Shown piece by piece: positions 9,088-17,552 of a DNA stretch of 64,000 bases. The position numbers were made by a program, and so were the translations under genes. Location of the stretch: NCBI RefSeq assembly GCF_001999465.1, contig NZ_MQMF01000003.1, positions 62,001 to 126,000 on the forward strand, in the 5' to 3' direction. Source of the DNA: Fictibacillus arsenicus (GTDB lineage Bacteria > Bacillota > Bacilli > Bacillales > Fictibacillaceae). Position 1 is the first letter of the stretch. Each line of letters starts with the position of its first letter. The notes under the pieces are model-generated. The model saw nothing but the letters and a program-made list of their open reading frames with translations, had not been told where the DNA came from and did no database searches.

Positions 9088-9177
9088 ATGAGAGACTATC
9101 TTAATCGCTTGTTTGCGGTGTTATTTTTAACACTCTGTATCAGTGTACTTTTTATAGGAGGAAAACTCGGAGCATAA
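9088..9177 (+). CDS. Putative 29-residue membrane peptide
   Basis: A small open frame begins with ATG at 9088, six bases after AGGAGGA, and ends with TAA at 9175-9177. It would encode MRDYLNRLFAVLFL... ending in IGGKLGA. This is one hydrophobic helix (about residues 8-24) between a basic N-terminus and a glycine-rich end. The good ribosome binding site and amphipathic start support translation. I do not recognise a family, and its role is unknown. It lies between a terminator and the PHP phosphatase gene. Confidence 0.5.
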   Translation: MRDYLNRLFAVLFLTLCISVLFIGGKLGA

Positions 9178-9239
9178 ATGCTTGATTGAGGGAGATATTC
9201 GTGGTACATATGGTAAAACGTTTTTAAAAGGAGATCAAA

Positions 9240-10052
9240 ATGCTGACGGATTACCATGCTCATCTCGAAAAAGGTACTTTGACGATTGATTACTTAACGA
9301 AATTTGTAGAAACAGCAAAACAAAAAGGAATAGAAGAATTTGGGATTTCTGAACACGCTTATCATTTTTATGAAACGAAAAACATTGTTTCTAAACCTTG
9401 GATGGAAGAAAGACGCTATTATGCGATGGACGACTATGTAAATCTGTTTAAGAAAGCTGAAAAGTTAGATCTAGACGTAAGGATGTCTATTGAAATGGAT
9501 TATACCCCAGGCAGCCACGAAGAGATGGAATCCTTCATTTCATCTTATCCCTTTGATTACGTGATTGGCTCTGTTCACTGGGTTGAAGATTTTGGAATCG
9601 ATCTTGCAGAATTTAGAAAAGAATGGGATCGAAGGGATCTTTACGAAACATATAGAGCCTATTACGACCAAATCATAACGCTTGCACAATCAAATCTTTT
9701 TGATATTGTAGGACATATTGACTTGGTGAAAATTTTTAATCACGTTCCAAAAGACGAGGAATTTTTAATGGAGCAGTATGAGAGGGTAACAGACGCTTTG
9801 AAAAATTCAAAAACATGTGTGGAAATATCTTCAGCTGGTTTGCGCAAGCCTGTAGGAAGATTATACCCTGAACCTGAGCTTCTCTCACTATGCTATAAAA
9901 AAGGTATTCCAATTGTATTATCTTCTGATGCTCATGAACCTCACCAAGTTGGGGAAAACTATGAATCTTCTATAAAGCTTGCAAAAAAGACAGGATATAC
10001 AACTCTTATGACTTTTAAGGATGGAGTACGAAAAGAAGTTGAATTGGGATAA
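9240..10052 (+). CDS. PHP-domain phosphatase, HisJ/HisK-like
   Basis: This 270-residue PHP-family metal-dependent phosphoesterase has the metal-binding motifs in order: DYHAHLE (residues 4-10), SEHAY (about 39-43), GSVHWVE (about 111-117), GHID (about 160) and SSDAHEP near residue 230. Length and motifs fit monofunctional histidinol-phosphate phosphatase (HisJ/YtvP type), which converts histidinol phosphate to histidinol. The gene stands alone next to serA and not in a his operon, so the substrate is not certain. AAGGAGA precedes the ATG, and a shared terminator separates it from convergent serA. Confidence 0.8.
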   Translation: MLTDYHAHLEKGTLTIDYLTKFVETAKQKGIEEFGISEHAYHFYETKNIVSKPWMEERRYYAMDDYVNLFKKAEKLDLDVRMSIEMDYTPGSHEEMESFISSYPFDYVIGSVHWVEDFGIDLAEFRKEWDRRDLYETYRAYYDQIITLAQSNLFDIVGHIDLVKIFNHVPKDEEFLMEQYERVTDALKNSKTCVEISSAGLRKPVGRLYPEPELLSLCYKKGIPIVLSSDAHEPHQVGENYESSIKLAKKTGYTTLMTFKDGVRKEVELG

Positions 10053-10053
10053 A

Positions 10054-10087
10054 TAAAAAAACTTGGCTCGTCAGAGCCAAGTTTTTT
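10054..10087. terminator. Bidirectional terminator between the PHP gene and serA
   Basis: A near-perfect palindrome (AAAAAACTTGGCTC / GAGCCAAGTTTTTT, four-base loop) has an A run before it and a T run after it. It can stop both convergent genes. Confidence 0.85.
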
Positions 10088-10096
10088 AAGTGTAAT

Positions 10097-11671
10097 TTAC
10101 AAGTCTAGGGGTTTACAGACGAGCAGATCGTCAATACTGACTAGTTCTTTTTGAATCTCTTCTGGCAGCTGTGAATCAAATGTTAATACCATCATTGCTT
10201 CACCGCCTGCTGATTTTCTTCCTACGTGCATCGTTGCGATATTTATTTTCCTTTCCCCTAAAAATGCACCTACTTTTCCTATAATACCGGGTGTATCACG
10301 ATGTTCAATATATAAAAGAGATCCTTGGGGAACAAAATCTACTGTATATCCATTCAGTTGTATAATGCGTCCGCCAAACCCTTTAACTAAAGTAGCGGAT
10401 AGTGTGAATGTCCTGTTTTGTCCGGTAACTTTAACATGAATAATATTTGGGTAGCCGTAGTCATCTGTACCTCGTTTTTCTCCTACTACAATTCCGCGTT
10501 CGTTGGCAGCCACCATACTGTTGACATCGTTGACAGGTCTGCCGAGTCTCGTTTTTAAGAAACCGCAAAGGAAGCTTCTGGTAAGTGATGTCGTATCTGT
10601 TTCAGAGAGTGAACCGCCATATCCGATGGAAATTTCAGTGACTGGCTCTTTGAAAAATTGTGTGGTAAACGACCCAAGTACATGTGAAAAGTCATAATAG
10701 GCTATAAGTTTTTCATAAGTATCTTTAGATAATGACGGAAAGTTAACAGCATGTTTTAAAGGTTTGTTTAATATAAACGACTTAATCTCATCGCTCGCCA
10801 TATAAGCTACATTTTTTTGAGCCTGTATGGTTGAAGCGGCAATATGGGGAGTGACGATAACATTAGGGTGATCAATCAATGAACGGTTAACTGGAGGCTC
10901 TTGTTCAAATACATCCAGTGCACAGCCTGATAGGTGGCCAGTGTTCAAATAGTGCAAGAGAGCTTCTTCATCAATGATTCCCCCTCGGGCACAGTTGAGG
11001 ATATAAGCTCCTTTTTTAGTATTTTTAAGGTTATCGTAATTTAACAGTTTGCGAGTATCTTTGGTAAGCGGGGTATGAACAGTAATAATATCACTTTGCT
11101 GAATGAGCGTATCAAGGTCAACAGAAGTAACAGATAATTCTTTTTGTTTTTCTAATGAAAAGTAAGGATCGAAAACAAGTACATTCATAGAAAAACTTTT
11201 AGCACGTTTTGCAAGTTCAGAACCTATGCGGCCCATTCCAATAATTCCAAGGGTTTTTTGGTAAAGTTCCTGGCCGGTATATTTTTTTCTATCCCATTCA
11301 CCGGTCTTAACAGACTGGTTAGCTTGCGGGATATTACGTACAAGGGACATCATCATTGCCCATGTATGTTCAGCAGTTGAAATCGTATTGCCTTCAGGAG
11401 CATTAACAACCAGAACCCCTTTTTTGGTCGCTGCGGTAAGGTCGATGTTATCTACTCCAACACCAGCACGGGCAATAATCTTTAATCCGGAAAATCTTTC
11501 TAGAACTGATTCGGTAATTTTAGTCGCGCTTCTTACCATTATTCCCTCAATCATTTCAGGATCTTCGATATCATCAACCTTTCCGAAGATGAGTTTTACA
11601 CCTTCGAGTTTTACTAAAGGTTCGATTCCATCGCTTGTAATGCCATCACACACTAATACGGTTGCTGTCAC
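10097..11671 (-). CDS. serA: D-3-phosphoglycerate dehydrogenase
   Basis: SerA oxidises 3-phosphoglycerate to 3-phosphohydroxypyruvate, the first step of serine synthesis. The 524-residue protein has the split substrate-binding domain and a Rossmann domain (GIIGMGRIGSELAKRAK). It also has the catalytic Arg/Glu/His region of D-2-hydroxyacid dehydrogenases (NCARGGIIDEEAL, then TPHIAAST). The C-terminal ASB and ACT domains follow (IATMHVGRKSAGGEAMMVL), so serine feedback is possible. The GTG at 11671 is preferred to an ATG 36 bases upstream because GAGGGGTGG stands directly before it and the N-terminus then matches the family. Confidence 0.93.
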   Translation of the reverse strand: MTATVLVCDGITSDGIEPLVKLEGVKLIFGKVDDIEDPEMIEGIMVRSATKITESVLERFSGLKIIARAGVGVDNIDLTAATKKGVLVVNAPEGNTISTAEHTWAMMMSLVRNIPQANQSVKTGEWDRKKYTGQELYQKTLGIIGMGRIGSELAKRAKSFSMNVLVFDPYFSLEKQKELSVTSVDLDTLIQQSDIITVHTPLTKDTRKLLNYDNLKNTKKGAYILNCARGGIIDEEALLHYLNTGHLSGCALDVFEQEPPVNRSLIDHPNVIVTPHIAASTIQAQKNVAYMASDEIKSFILNKPLKHAVNFPSLSKDTYEKLIAYYDFSHVLGSFTTQFFKEPVTEISIGYGGSLSETDTTSLTRSFLCGFLKTRLGRPVNDVNSMVAANERGIVVGEKRGTDDYGYPNIIHVKVTGQNRTFTLSATLVKGFGGRIIQLNGYTVDFVPQGSLLYIEHRDTPGIIGKVGAFLGERKINIATMHVGRKSAGGEAMMVLTFDSQLPEEIQKELVSIDDLLVCKPLDL

Positions 11672-11821
11672 GTTTCCACCCCTCGAGTTCTTTATAAGTT
11701 GCATCAATATTTTGATAATTTAACACATTCTGAATAAGGGTACAACCATGTTTTTTAAGATAGCGGTTTCATAAAACAAAGAAACTAATTGACAATGAGA
11801 ATCATCCTTAATAAAATAAAT

Positions 11822-11848
11822 AAAAAAACCCTCTTAAAAGAGGGCTCG
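11822..11848 (-). terminator. Terminator of fer
   Basis: Read on the minus strand, CCCTCTT and AAGAGGG pair around a short loop and are followed by TTTTTTT, just after the fer stop codon. Confidence 0.8.
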
Positions 11849-11857
11849 GAACTTAGT

Positions 11858-12118
<261 letters not shown>

Positions 12119-12337
12119 CTAAGGAATTGGAAAACTAATCCGGTCATACATATTTAACCATTTTTTATTAAAGGGTCTTCTAATCATATTGTAATAAGTA
12201 TCCCTCTACATTTCAATAGAAAATTAGTATCCTCATTTTATCTTTTATACCCAGCTTCCTTCAAAATATAACACTTTTACTCTCAATTCCCTATAATCTG
12301 ATAAAATAGATATAAGAAAATAGAGTGGTGATAAAGT

Positions 12338-13408
12338 ATGGATATTTATTTTGCCATAATCATGGACATTCTGCGAAAAGTAGATGGCAGCCGAAAATGC
12401 TCCGGCATTTATTACATAGTAACCGGGAAGAAAACCTCACAATCATTGTCAGATAGTCAATGGTTTGAGATAGAACAATATTATGCATCGCTAAAAGGAT
12501 TAACGCTAGACGATTTTAACTCAATCATTGATCAACTATATACGGAAGAACTGATTATGCCTAAAGAAAACAATGTCTTTGTTGTAACTAAAAAAGGCGA
12601 AGAGTTCCTCGAGGAGACCAAGGACCGTTATTTATTCATTGGAAAGCTCAATGGTCTAAAATATGCTGCGATCGAACATAAATGCTGGCAGATCATTACT
12701 TTATTTGTACAGTCTTTATCAAACTCTCTTTATAATAACTTTGATTTTTCTCCAGTAATTAGAGAAAGTGAAGCAGCTGAAAAAGTAAAAATCCTCTTTC
12801 CAAGATCTGAACAGCAAAGAAACCATATTGCATCTCTTTTGTACAATGAGTTAAATACAGTATTGCAAACATGCGATCCCGGTGGTGCTGAAATCTTTGT
12901 TAAAAAATTGTCAGGTTACAAACGTATTGGAAATACATTTGAACAGTCTGCCAGAGAGTGGGGATCAACAAGAACTGAAACCGTTCTTCGCTTCCGTTCC
13001 GTGCTGCATCAAATTTTCAAGTCAATTAGAGAACAGCCCGAGAGGCATCTTGTATTAAATTCACTTATAGGGGATTTTATAGTTGTACCCGCCTTAACCA
13101 AATCCGCTTTGCAGACGTATCATCTGCTGAAAAAAGAAAAAGACATAAAAGAAATTATGAAAATCAGGAACTTAAAATTGAGTACAATGGAAGATCACCT
13201 CGTAGAAATCGCTCGGGAGATTCCTGAGTTTTCGATTCATCCTTACATAAGCGAGGAAGAAAAAGAAAGAGTTATCCTTTTTTATAATAAAACAAAAAAA
13301 TTTAAGCTCAGGCCGATAAAAGAAGCATTTCCACATTTAACATATTTGCAAATACGGCTTGTTCTAGCAAAAGAGGGTGGGAAAAATGCAGTTGGAAGCG
13401 GCGCTTAA
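12338..13408 (+). CDS. ypbB: YpbB, helix-turn-helix protein paired with RecS
   Basis: YpbB is a 356-residue protein of the family that always precedes the short RecQ helicase in Bacillus. The C-terminal part (FKLRPIKEAFPHLTYLQIRLVLAKEG) resembles the RQC/HRDC-like helix-turn-helix region annotated as 'helicase domain, C-terminal HTH'. Its exact role is not established. It may supply a DNA-binding module that RecS lacks. The ATG is preceded by GAGTGGTGAT, and the end overlaps recS by 23 bases, so the two are co-translated. Confidence 0.85.
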   Translation: MDIYFAIIMDILRKVDGSRKCSGIYYIVTGKKTSQSLSDSQWFEIEQYYASLKGLTLDDFNSIIDQLYTEELIMPKENNVFVVTKKGEEFLEETKDRYLFIGKLNGLKYAAIEHKCWQIITLFVQSLSNSLYNNFDFSPVIRESEAAEKVKILFPRSEQQRNHIASLLYNELNTVLQTCDPGGAEIFVKKLSGYKRIGNTFEQSAREWGSTRTETVLRFRSVLHQIFKSIREQPERHLVLNSLIGDFIVVPALTKSALQTYHLLKKEKDIKEIMKIRNLKLSTMEDHLVEIAREIPEFSIHPYISEEEKERVILFYNKTKKFKLRPIKEAFPHLTYLQIRLVLAKEGGKNAVGSGA

Positions 13409-14879
13409 ACAGTACTACGGTTTTGATGATTTCAGACCGGGACAAAAAGAAATATTAGAAGATATTCTTTCCGGTCATGATGTACTAGGAATGCTTCCCA
13501 CTGGAACGGGGAAAACACTGATTTATCAGTTGGCAACCGTTTTATTGAAAGGCAGAGCTTTAATTGTTTCTCCGCTAGTGTCTCTTATGCAGGACCAAGT
13601 TGATCAGTTTAAACAAACTGGCTTTAAGAGAACAGTGGCGTTAAATAGTTTCTTGGATCATTCAGATAAACAATCGGTTTTGAATCACTTAAAAGATTAC
13701 CAGTTTGTTTTTGTAAGTCCTGAGATCATGCAAAACAAATATATACGATCTGCTTTATTATCAGTCAACTGGTCGCTCTTTGTCGTAGATGAAGCGCATT
13801 GTATTTCTCAATGGGGACATGAATTCAGGCCATATTATTTGGATTTAGCATTTATTAGAAAAAAACTCGGAAACCCTGTATGTCTTGCATTAACGGCAAC
13901 AGCTGCAGTAAAAGTGCAAGAAGATATCCTGAAGTATTTGGAAATGAAAGATGCAAAAGTTCATATACATAGTGTGAATCGACCGAATATCTCTATTTTT
14001 GTTGAATCCTTTTCAGATGTAGAACAAAAACTAGACAGAGCTTTAGAGCTAATAACAGAACTAAAAGGTCCTGGAATTGTTTATACAAATACGAGAAGAG
14101 GCGCTGAACAGCTTGTCACTGTACTTCATGAAAGAGGGATACAAGATGTTTCATATTATCACGGGGGTATGGATCAAGATGAGAGATTGCTAGTGCAGAA
14201 GCAATTTCTAAATTCGCAGCTGCAGCTGATCGTATGCACAAATGCATTTGGGATGGGTATAAACAAACCTGATATCAGGTTTGTGATTCATTATAATGCT
14301 CCAGCAAATGTAGAAGGGTACGTTCAGGAAATAGGACGTGCTGGAAGGGATTTGCAGCCATCAGCAGCGATTCTTCTTTATCATCCATCCGATCTAGAGA
14401 TTCCATTTCACTTTATTGAAAATGAGCTTCCTGATGATAATCAAATAGATTACATTTTATCAGATTACGATGTACTTGCCGAACAGACCTTATCTGAACG
14501 TTTGCAGTTAGCAGGTATCTCTGAAACAGGGCAAAGATTTATGGAATACCATCTTAATAACTCAGGCGTATTGTACGAAAAATGTGTACCAGAAGTGAAA
14601 AGAGAATCGTTGAAAAAAATACTTAAGAAAAAGATAGAGGAAAGAAAAAGAGAAAAGTTAAATTCATTAAGAATGATTGAAAAGTGGATAATGGATGAAG
14701 GCTGTAAACGAAGCATGATGCTGAAATATTTCGGAGAAGAAGAAATAGCAGAGAAGGACTATTGCTGCAGCGGCTGTCAAGATGAATTGACCCGCTTTTA
14801 CGGAAAAGAAGAAAAAGAGACCCATATTTATCAAGTATGGGAAGATGAGCTCAAACGGTTATTTAGACAGGAAGTGTAA
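13386..14879 (+). CDS. recS: RecQ-family DNA helicase RecS
   Basis: RecS is a short RecQ-type 3'-5' helicase involved in recombination and fork repair. The 497-residue protein shows motif 0 (YGFDDFRPGQ), Walker A (MLPTGTGKT, about 36-44), the DEAH box with RecQ signature (VVDEAHCISQWGHEFRPYY) and TATAA. Motif VI is QEIGRAGRD, and a four-cysteine zinc-binding region follows (GCKR...CCSGC). It ends soon after the zinc domain without RQC/HRDC, unlike full-length RecQ. The ATG at 13386 follows GAGGGTGG; a GTG nine bases upstream lies inside that ribosome binding site. Confidence 0.92.
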   Translation: MQLEAALKQYYGFDDFRPGQKEILEDILSGHDVLGMLPTGTGKTLIYQLATVLLKGRALIVSPLVSLMQDQVDQFKQTGFKRTVALNSFLDHSDKQSVLNHLKDYQFVFVSPEIMQNKYIRSALLSVNWSLFVVDEAHCISQWGHEFRPYYLDLAFIRKKLGNPVCLALTATAAVKVQEDILKYLEMKDAKVHIHSVNRPNISIFVESFSDVEQKLDRALELITELKGPGIVYTNTRRGAEQLVTVLHERGIQDVSYYHGGMDQDERLLVQKQFLNSQLQLIVCTNAFGMGINKPDIRFVIHYNAPANVEGYVQEIGRAGRDLQPSAAILLYHPSDLEIPFHFIENELPDDNQIDYILSDYDVLAEQTLSERLQLAGISETGQRFMEYHLNNSGVLYEKCVPEVKRESLKKILKKKIEERKREKLNSLRMIEKWIMDEGCKRSMMLKYFGEEEIAEKDYCCSGCQDELTRFYGKEEKETHIYQVWEDELKRLFRQEV

Positions 14880-14887
14880 CAACAAAT

Positions 14888-15490
14888 ATGAACAATTCTC
14901 ATGACAGAAACTTGATAAATGATTTTACCCCAAAAGAATTATTATTGAATGTTTATATCTCGCAAGGTTTATTTTTAGTTATCGCTTGTGTTATTGCTTT
15001 TTTCTTTGATGTTCCTTTTCCCTGGAATATGGATAGTACACTAACAAGTAAAGATCTAGTATTAGCAGGAGCAACAGGATTGTTTTTACCTTTTTTATCT
15101 ATAGAATTAAAAAAAAGACTTCCTCCTCATTATTTGGACGATGGAGGAATTAATGAAAAAATCTTCAGCTCCTTATCGTATCCTCATATCTTTATTTTGA
15201 CAGGTATAATTGCATTTACAGAGGAATGGCTATTCCGCGGAGTATTACAATCTTTATTAGGTTTAGTTCTTACAAGTCTTATTTTTTCACTTCTTCATGT
15301 CCGATATATTAGAAAGCCAATATTATTCAGTATTGTTACCCTTTTAAGTTTTTGGCTTGGCCTTTTATATGAGTTGACTGAAACAATATGGGTTCCGTTT
15401 CTTGCTCATTTCTTAATTGATTTTATTTCGGGCTGCTGGATTGCCCGAGAACATAAAAAAGGCAGGAAAGACAACGAAAATGGAGTGTGA
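14888..15490 (+). CDS. ypbD: CPBP-family intramembrane metalloprotease YpbD
   Basis: This 200-residue membrane protein of the CPBP (CAAX protease/bacteriocin-processing, Abi) family has the EExxxR motif in TEEWLFRGVLQSL (about residues 115-127). Later histidine motifs are in SLLHVRY and PFLAHFLIDF. About six membrane helices are predicted. The protease substrate is unknown. It starts eight bases after recS and is followed six bases later by the ypbE-like gene, forming the ypbB-recS-ypbD-ypbE operon. Confidence 0.85.
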   Translation: MNNSHDRNLINDFTPKELLLNVYISQGLFLVIACVIAFFFDVPFPWNMDSTLTSKDLVLAGATGLFLPFLSIELKKRLPPHYLDDGGINEKIFSSLSYPHIFILTGIIAFTEEWLFRGVLQSLLGLVLTSLIFSLLHVRYIRKPILFSIVTLLSFWLGLLYELTETIWVPFLAHFLIDFISGCWIAREHKKGRKDNENGV

Positions 15491-15495
15491 CTTAA

Positions 15496-15795
15496 ATGGA
15501 GAAAGATCAGGCAGAAAATCTTAGAATGAAAGCCTCAGATATAAGCGGATTTCAAACAAGTACACTTCCATCGAGAAGTGAAGTGCATGGAAAGAAGAAA
15601 GAGGTCAAAAAAAAGAAAGAGAATCACCGGAAACAGAGAAAAATGTCTATGTTTTGGGTGACAAGACTGCTGCTTTTTTCTTTTATTTTATTGATTGGTG
15701 TGACTGTGACTTATAAATATTGGTCACAGAAAGTATCCACGCCAGTCCACAGTGAAGATAAAAAGGGTGTTGAGCAAGTGGAGATCGAACGATAA
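15496..15795 (+). CDS. ypbE: YpbE-like membrane protein without LysM domain
   Basis: This 99-residue protein has a charged N-terminal half (residues 1-52, including TLPSRSEVHGKKKEVKKKKE), one membrane helix (about 54-73) and a short acidic tail. Position and the TLPSR...basic-helix layout match YpbE. The B. subtilis protein, as I recall it, is about 240 residues and ends in a peptidoglycan-binding LysM domain. Here the frame stops 25 residues after the helix and a terminator follows, so no LysM is encoded. It is either a shortened homologue or a different single-pass protein in the same slot. Confidence 0.6.
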   Translation: MEKDQAENLRMKASDISGFQTSTLPSRSEVHGKKKEVKKKKENHRKQRKMSMFWVTRLLLFSFILLIGVTVTYKYWSQKVSTPVHSEDKKGVEQVEIER

Positions 15796-15833
15796 AGACC
15801 GTCGGGACTCAATTGATTCCTGACGGTCTTTAT
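15794..15833 (+). terminator. Terminator of the ypbB-ypbE operon
   Basis: AAAGACCGTC and GACGGTCTTT form a ten-base stem overlapping the ypbE stop codon, followed by a T-rich run. Confidence 0.85.
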
Positions 15834-15893
15834 TTTATTTGAAAGCATGAATCTCTTTGTATAGGCATAATTATTCTATAGGAGGTTTTGTGT

Positions 15894-16346
15894 ATGAACG
15901 CATTGAATCACTGGAGGATAAAGCCTTTTGTTAATCAGCTGACAAGTATCGTATTAGCACAGCTCGTAGAGAAGAAAGCAGAAAAAGACAGATGGAAAAA
16001 AGCAATTAATCAATGGGGATTGTCAATGATTTTTGTTGTAATTGCCACGTTTGTTTATCTATATTTTTTAAAACTTCCTGAAGCATCACCCTTTGAAAAT
16101 CCATTAACCCTTATTTTCGCCGATGAGATGGTTTGGATCTGTACTGTCTTTATCATTTTCTCTAGTTTTCATATGATTTGGATGAAAAAAAAATACAAAA
16201 AAGCAGATGATGATTTCGAAGCGATCCGTTCAGATTTTATTGATCGAAATGAAGAATGGTGGAGCGATGAGGAACAATGGGATCAGAGGCATATCGTATT
16301 TGAATTTATGAAAAAAGAGTACAACATTAATATCTTTCATAAATAA
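15894..16346 (+). CDS. ypbF: YpbF-like membrane protein
   Basis: This 150-residue protein has two hydrophobic segments (about residues 38-57 and 76-95) between a basic N-terminal region and a long charged C-terminal tail (RSDFIDRNEEWWSDEEQWDQRH). Size, topology and position between ypbE and ypbG match YpbF of B. subtilis (DUF2663), whose function is unknown. The ATG at 15894 is chosen because GGAGG lies 8 bases upstream; the TTG at 15888 would be too close. Confidence 0.75.
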   Translation: MNALNHWRIKPFVNQLTSIVLAQLVEKKAEKDRWKKAINQWGLSMIFVVIATFVYLYFLKLPEASPFENPLTLIFADEMVWICTVFIIFSSFHMIWMKKKYKKADDDFEAIRSDFIDRNEEWWSDEEQWDQRHIVFEFMKKEYNINIFHK

Positions 16347-16350
16347 AAGG

Positions 16351-16566
16351 TTATTGGCATGGACATCCGAAAAATAATACAGAATCTCTATCATGGTGCT
16401 GACCTTGTATGCTTACAGTCATTTCACAAAAATGATCTATTCTGCCAAAGGCAATGGTTTGGTGTGATTCTGGGCAATAAACTTCTATAGGCAAACCAAG
16501 TCGCATGCTATATGATAAATCATGGTCAGTAACGAGAGATTTGTTCTTTAATTTAGTTAATGTCAT
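16351..16566 (-). CDS. Small hypothetical protein ending in CPC
   Basis: This is a 71-residue soluble protein with MRLGLPIEVYCPESHQTIAFG in its middle and a VLFFGCPCQ end. It has three cysteines and many histidines, but no signal peptide or helix-turn-helix that I can see. The internal ATG at 16566 is preferred over one 45 bases upstream because GAGAGGA stands 8 bases before it. I do not recognise the family. It is convergent with ypbF (stops 4 bases apart) and no terminator is visible between them. Confidence 0.6.
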   Translation of the reverse strand: MTLTKLKNKSLVTDHDLSYSMRLGLPIEVYCPESHQTIAFGRIDHFCEMTVSIQGQHHDRDSVLFFGCPCQ

Positions 16567-16738
16567 GATGTTAGTCCTCTCTATATTTTTGTTATTCTTA
16601 TTAATTATCATACGTTAAATTTACAAATTTTTCAACTAATACTTTTTAAATATTCAAAAAATTAACCCGTATATATCCATTTTATTAGCTTTAAACAGTT
16701 TTGTGTTATGATCATTTAAACAATTGCAGGAGGCAGTA

Positions 16739-17482
16739 ATGATTTACATTTTCTTATTAGCTGTATTTACACTTACAGTATTTATGTATATTGAAGCACA
16801 CAGAAATAGTGTCAGTTTAGATACCATAAACATAGACAAACTCCCTGGTTCTTTTAAGAATTTTAAAATCTTTTTCATTTCTGACATCCATCGAAGAACA
16901 ATTTCAAAAAAACTTATTGAAATAGCAGGAAAAGCTGACATTGTAATAATCGGAGGGGACTTAGTAGAAAAAGGAGTTACGATGGATAGGGTGGAAGATA
17001 ATATAAAAATGCTGTCTAAAATTGGACCTGTTCATTTTGTATGGGGAAACAATGATTACGACGTAGATATTACTTTGTTAAAGAACACCATTTTAAATAA
17101 TGGCGCAATCATTTTAGATAATACTAATATTTCCTTGAAAAGAAACAATGAAGTTCTTGATATTGCAGGAATAAACGATCTTTCTTTTGGAAGAGACAGA
17201 TTGGAAGATGCGGTAAGGAATTGCAGTTCTTCATGCCGTATCCTCATCAGTCACAATCCAGATATATCAAGAAAAATCAGGGAAGAGTATCAAGTTCGCT
17301 TAGTGCTTTCGGGGCATACACACGGCGGCCAAATCAGGCTGGGACCATTGGGGATCGCTAAAAGAGGCGGATGGTATGATGAAGGGTATTACAAGCTTTT
17401 AGTCAGCAATGGCTTTGGTGCAACACATATGCCTCTCCGATTGGGTGCACCTTGTGAGGCACATCTGATTACTCTCGGTTAA
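16739..17482 (+). CDS. ypbG: Metallophosphoesterase YpbG
   Basis: This 247-residue protein is a calcineurin-like phosphoesterase with one N-terminal membrane anchor (about residues 1-18). The two-metal motifs occur in order: ISDIHRR (DxH), GGDLV (GD), GNNDYD (GNND in place of GNHD), SHNPD and GHTHGGQ. This is the YkuE/YpbG type, thought to hydrolyse lipid-linked or phospholipid-like phosphates; the substrate is not known. AGGAGG stands just before the ATG at 16739; the frame is open a little further upstream but without a ribosome binding site. Confidence 0.85.
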   Translation: MIYIFLLAVFTLTVFMYIEAHRNSVSLDTINIDKLPGSFKNFKIFFISDIHRRTISKKLIEIAGKADIVIIGGDLVEKGVTMDRVEDNIKMLSKIGPVHFVWGNNDYDVDITLLKNTILNNGAIILDNTNISLKRNNEVLDIAGINDLSFGRDRLEDAVRNCSSSCRILISHNPDISRKIREEYQVRLVLSGHTHGGQIRLGPLGIAKRGGWYDEGYYKLLVSNGFGATHMPLRLGAPCEAHLITLG

Positions 17483-17491
17483 GGTAAAAAG

Positions 17492-17521
17492 TTTACAGTG
17501 CAATGTTTTTTCAGATATACT
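17492..17521 (+). promoter_or_regulatory. Promoter for the CarH-like regulator
   Basis: TTTACA (17492-17497) and TATACT (17516-17521) are separated by 18 bases and lie 32 bases before the start codon. The regulator therefore probably has its own promoter, separate from ypbG. Confidence 0.5.
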
Positions 17522-17552
17522 CTTCTTAACTTATTTTTTGGAGGAAGTGCAG

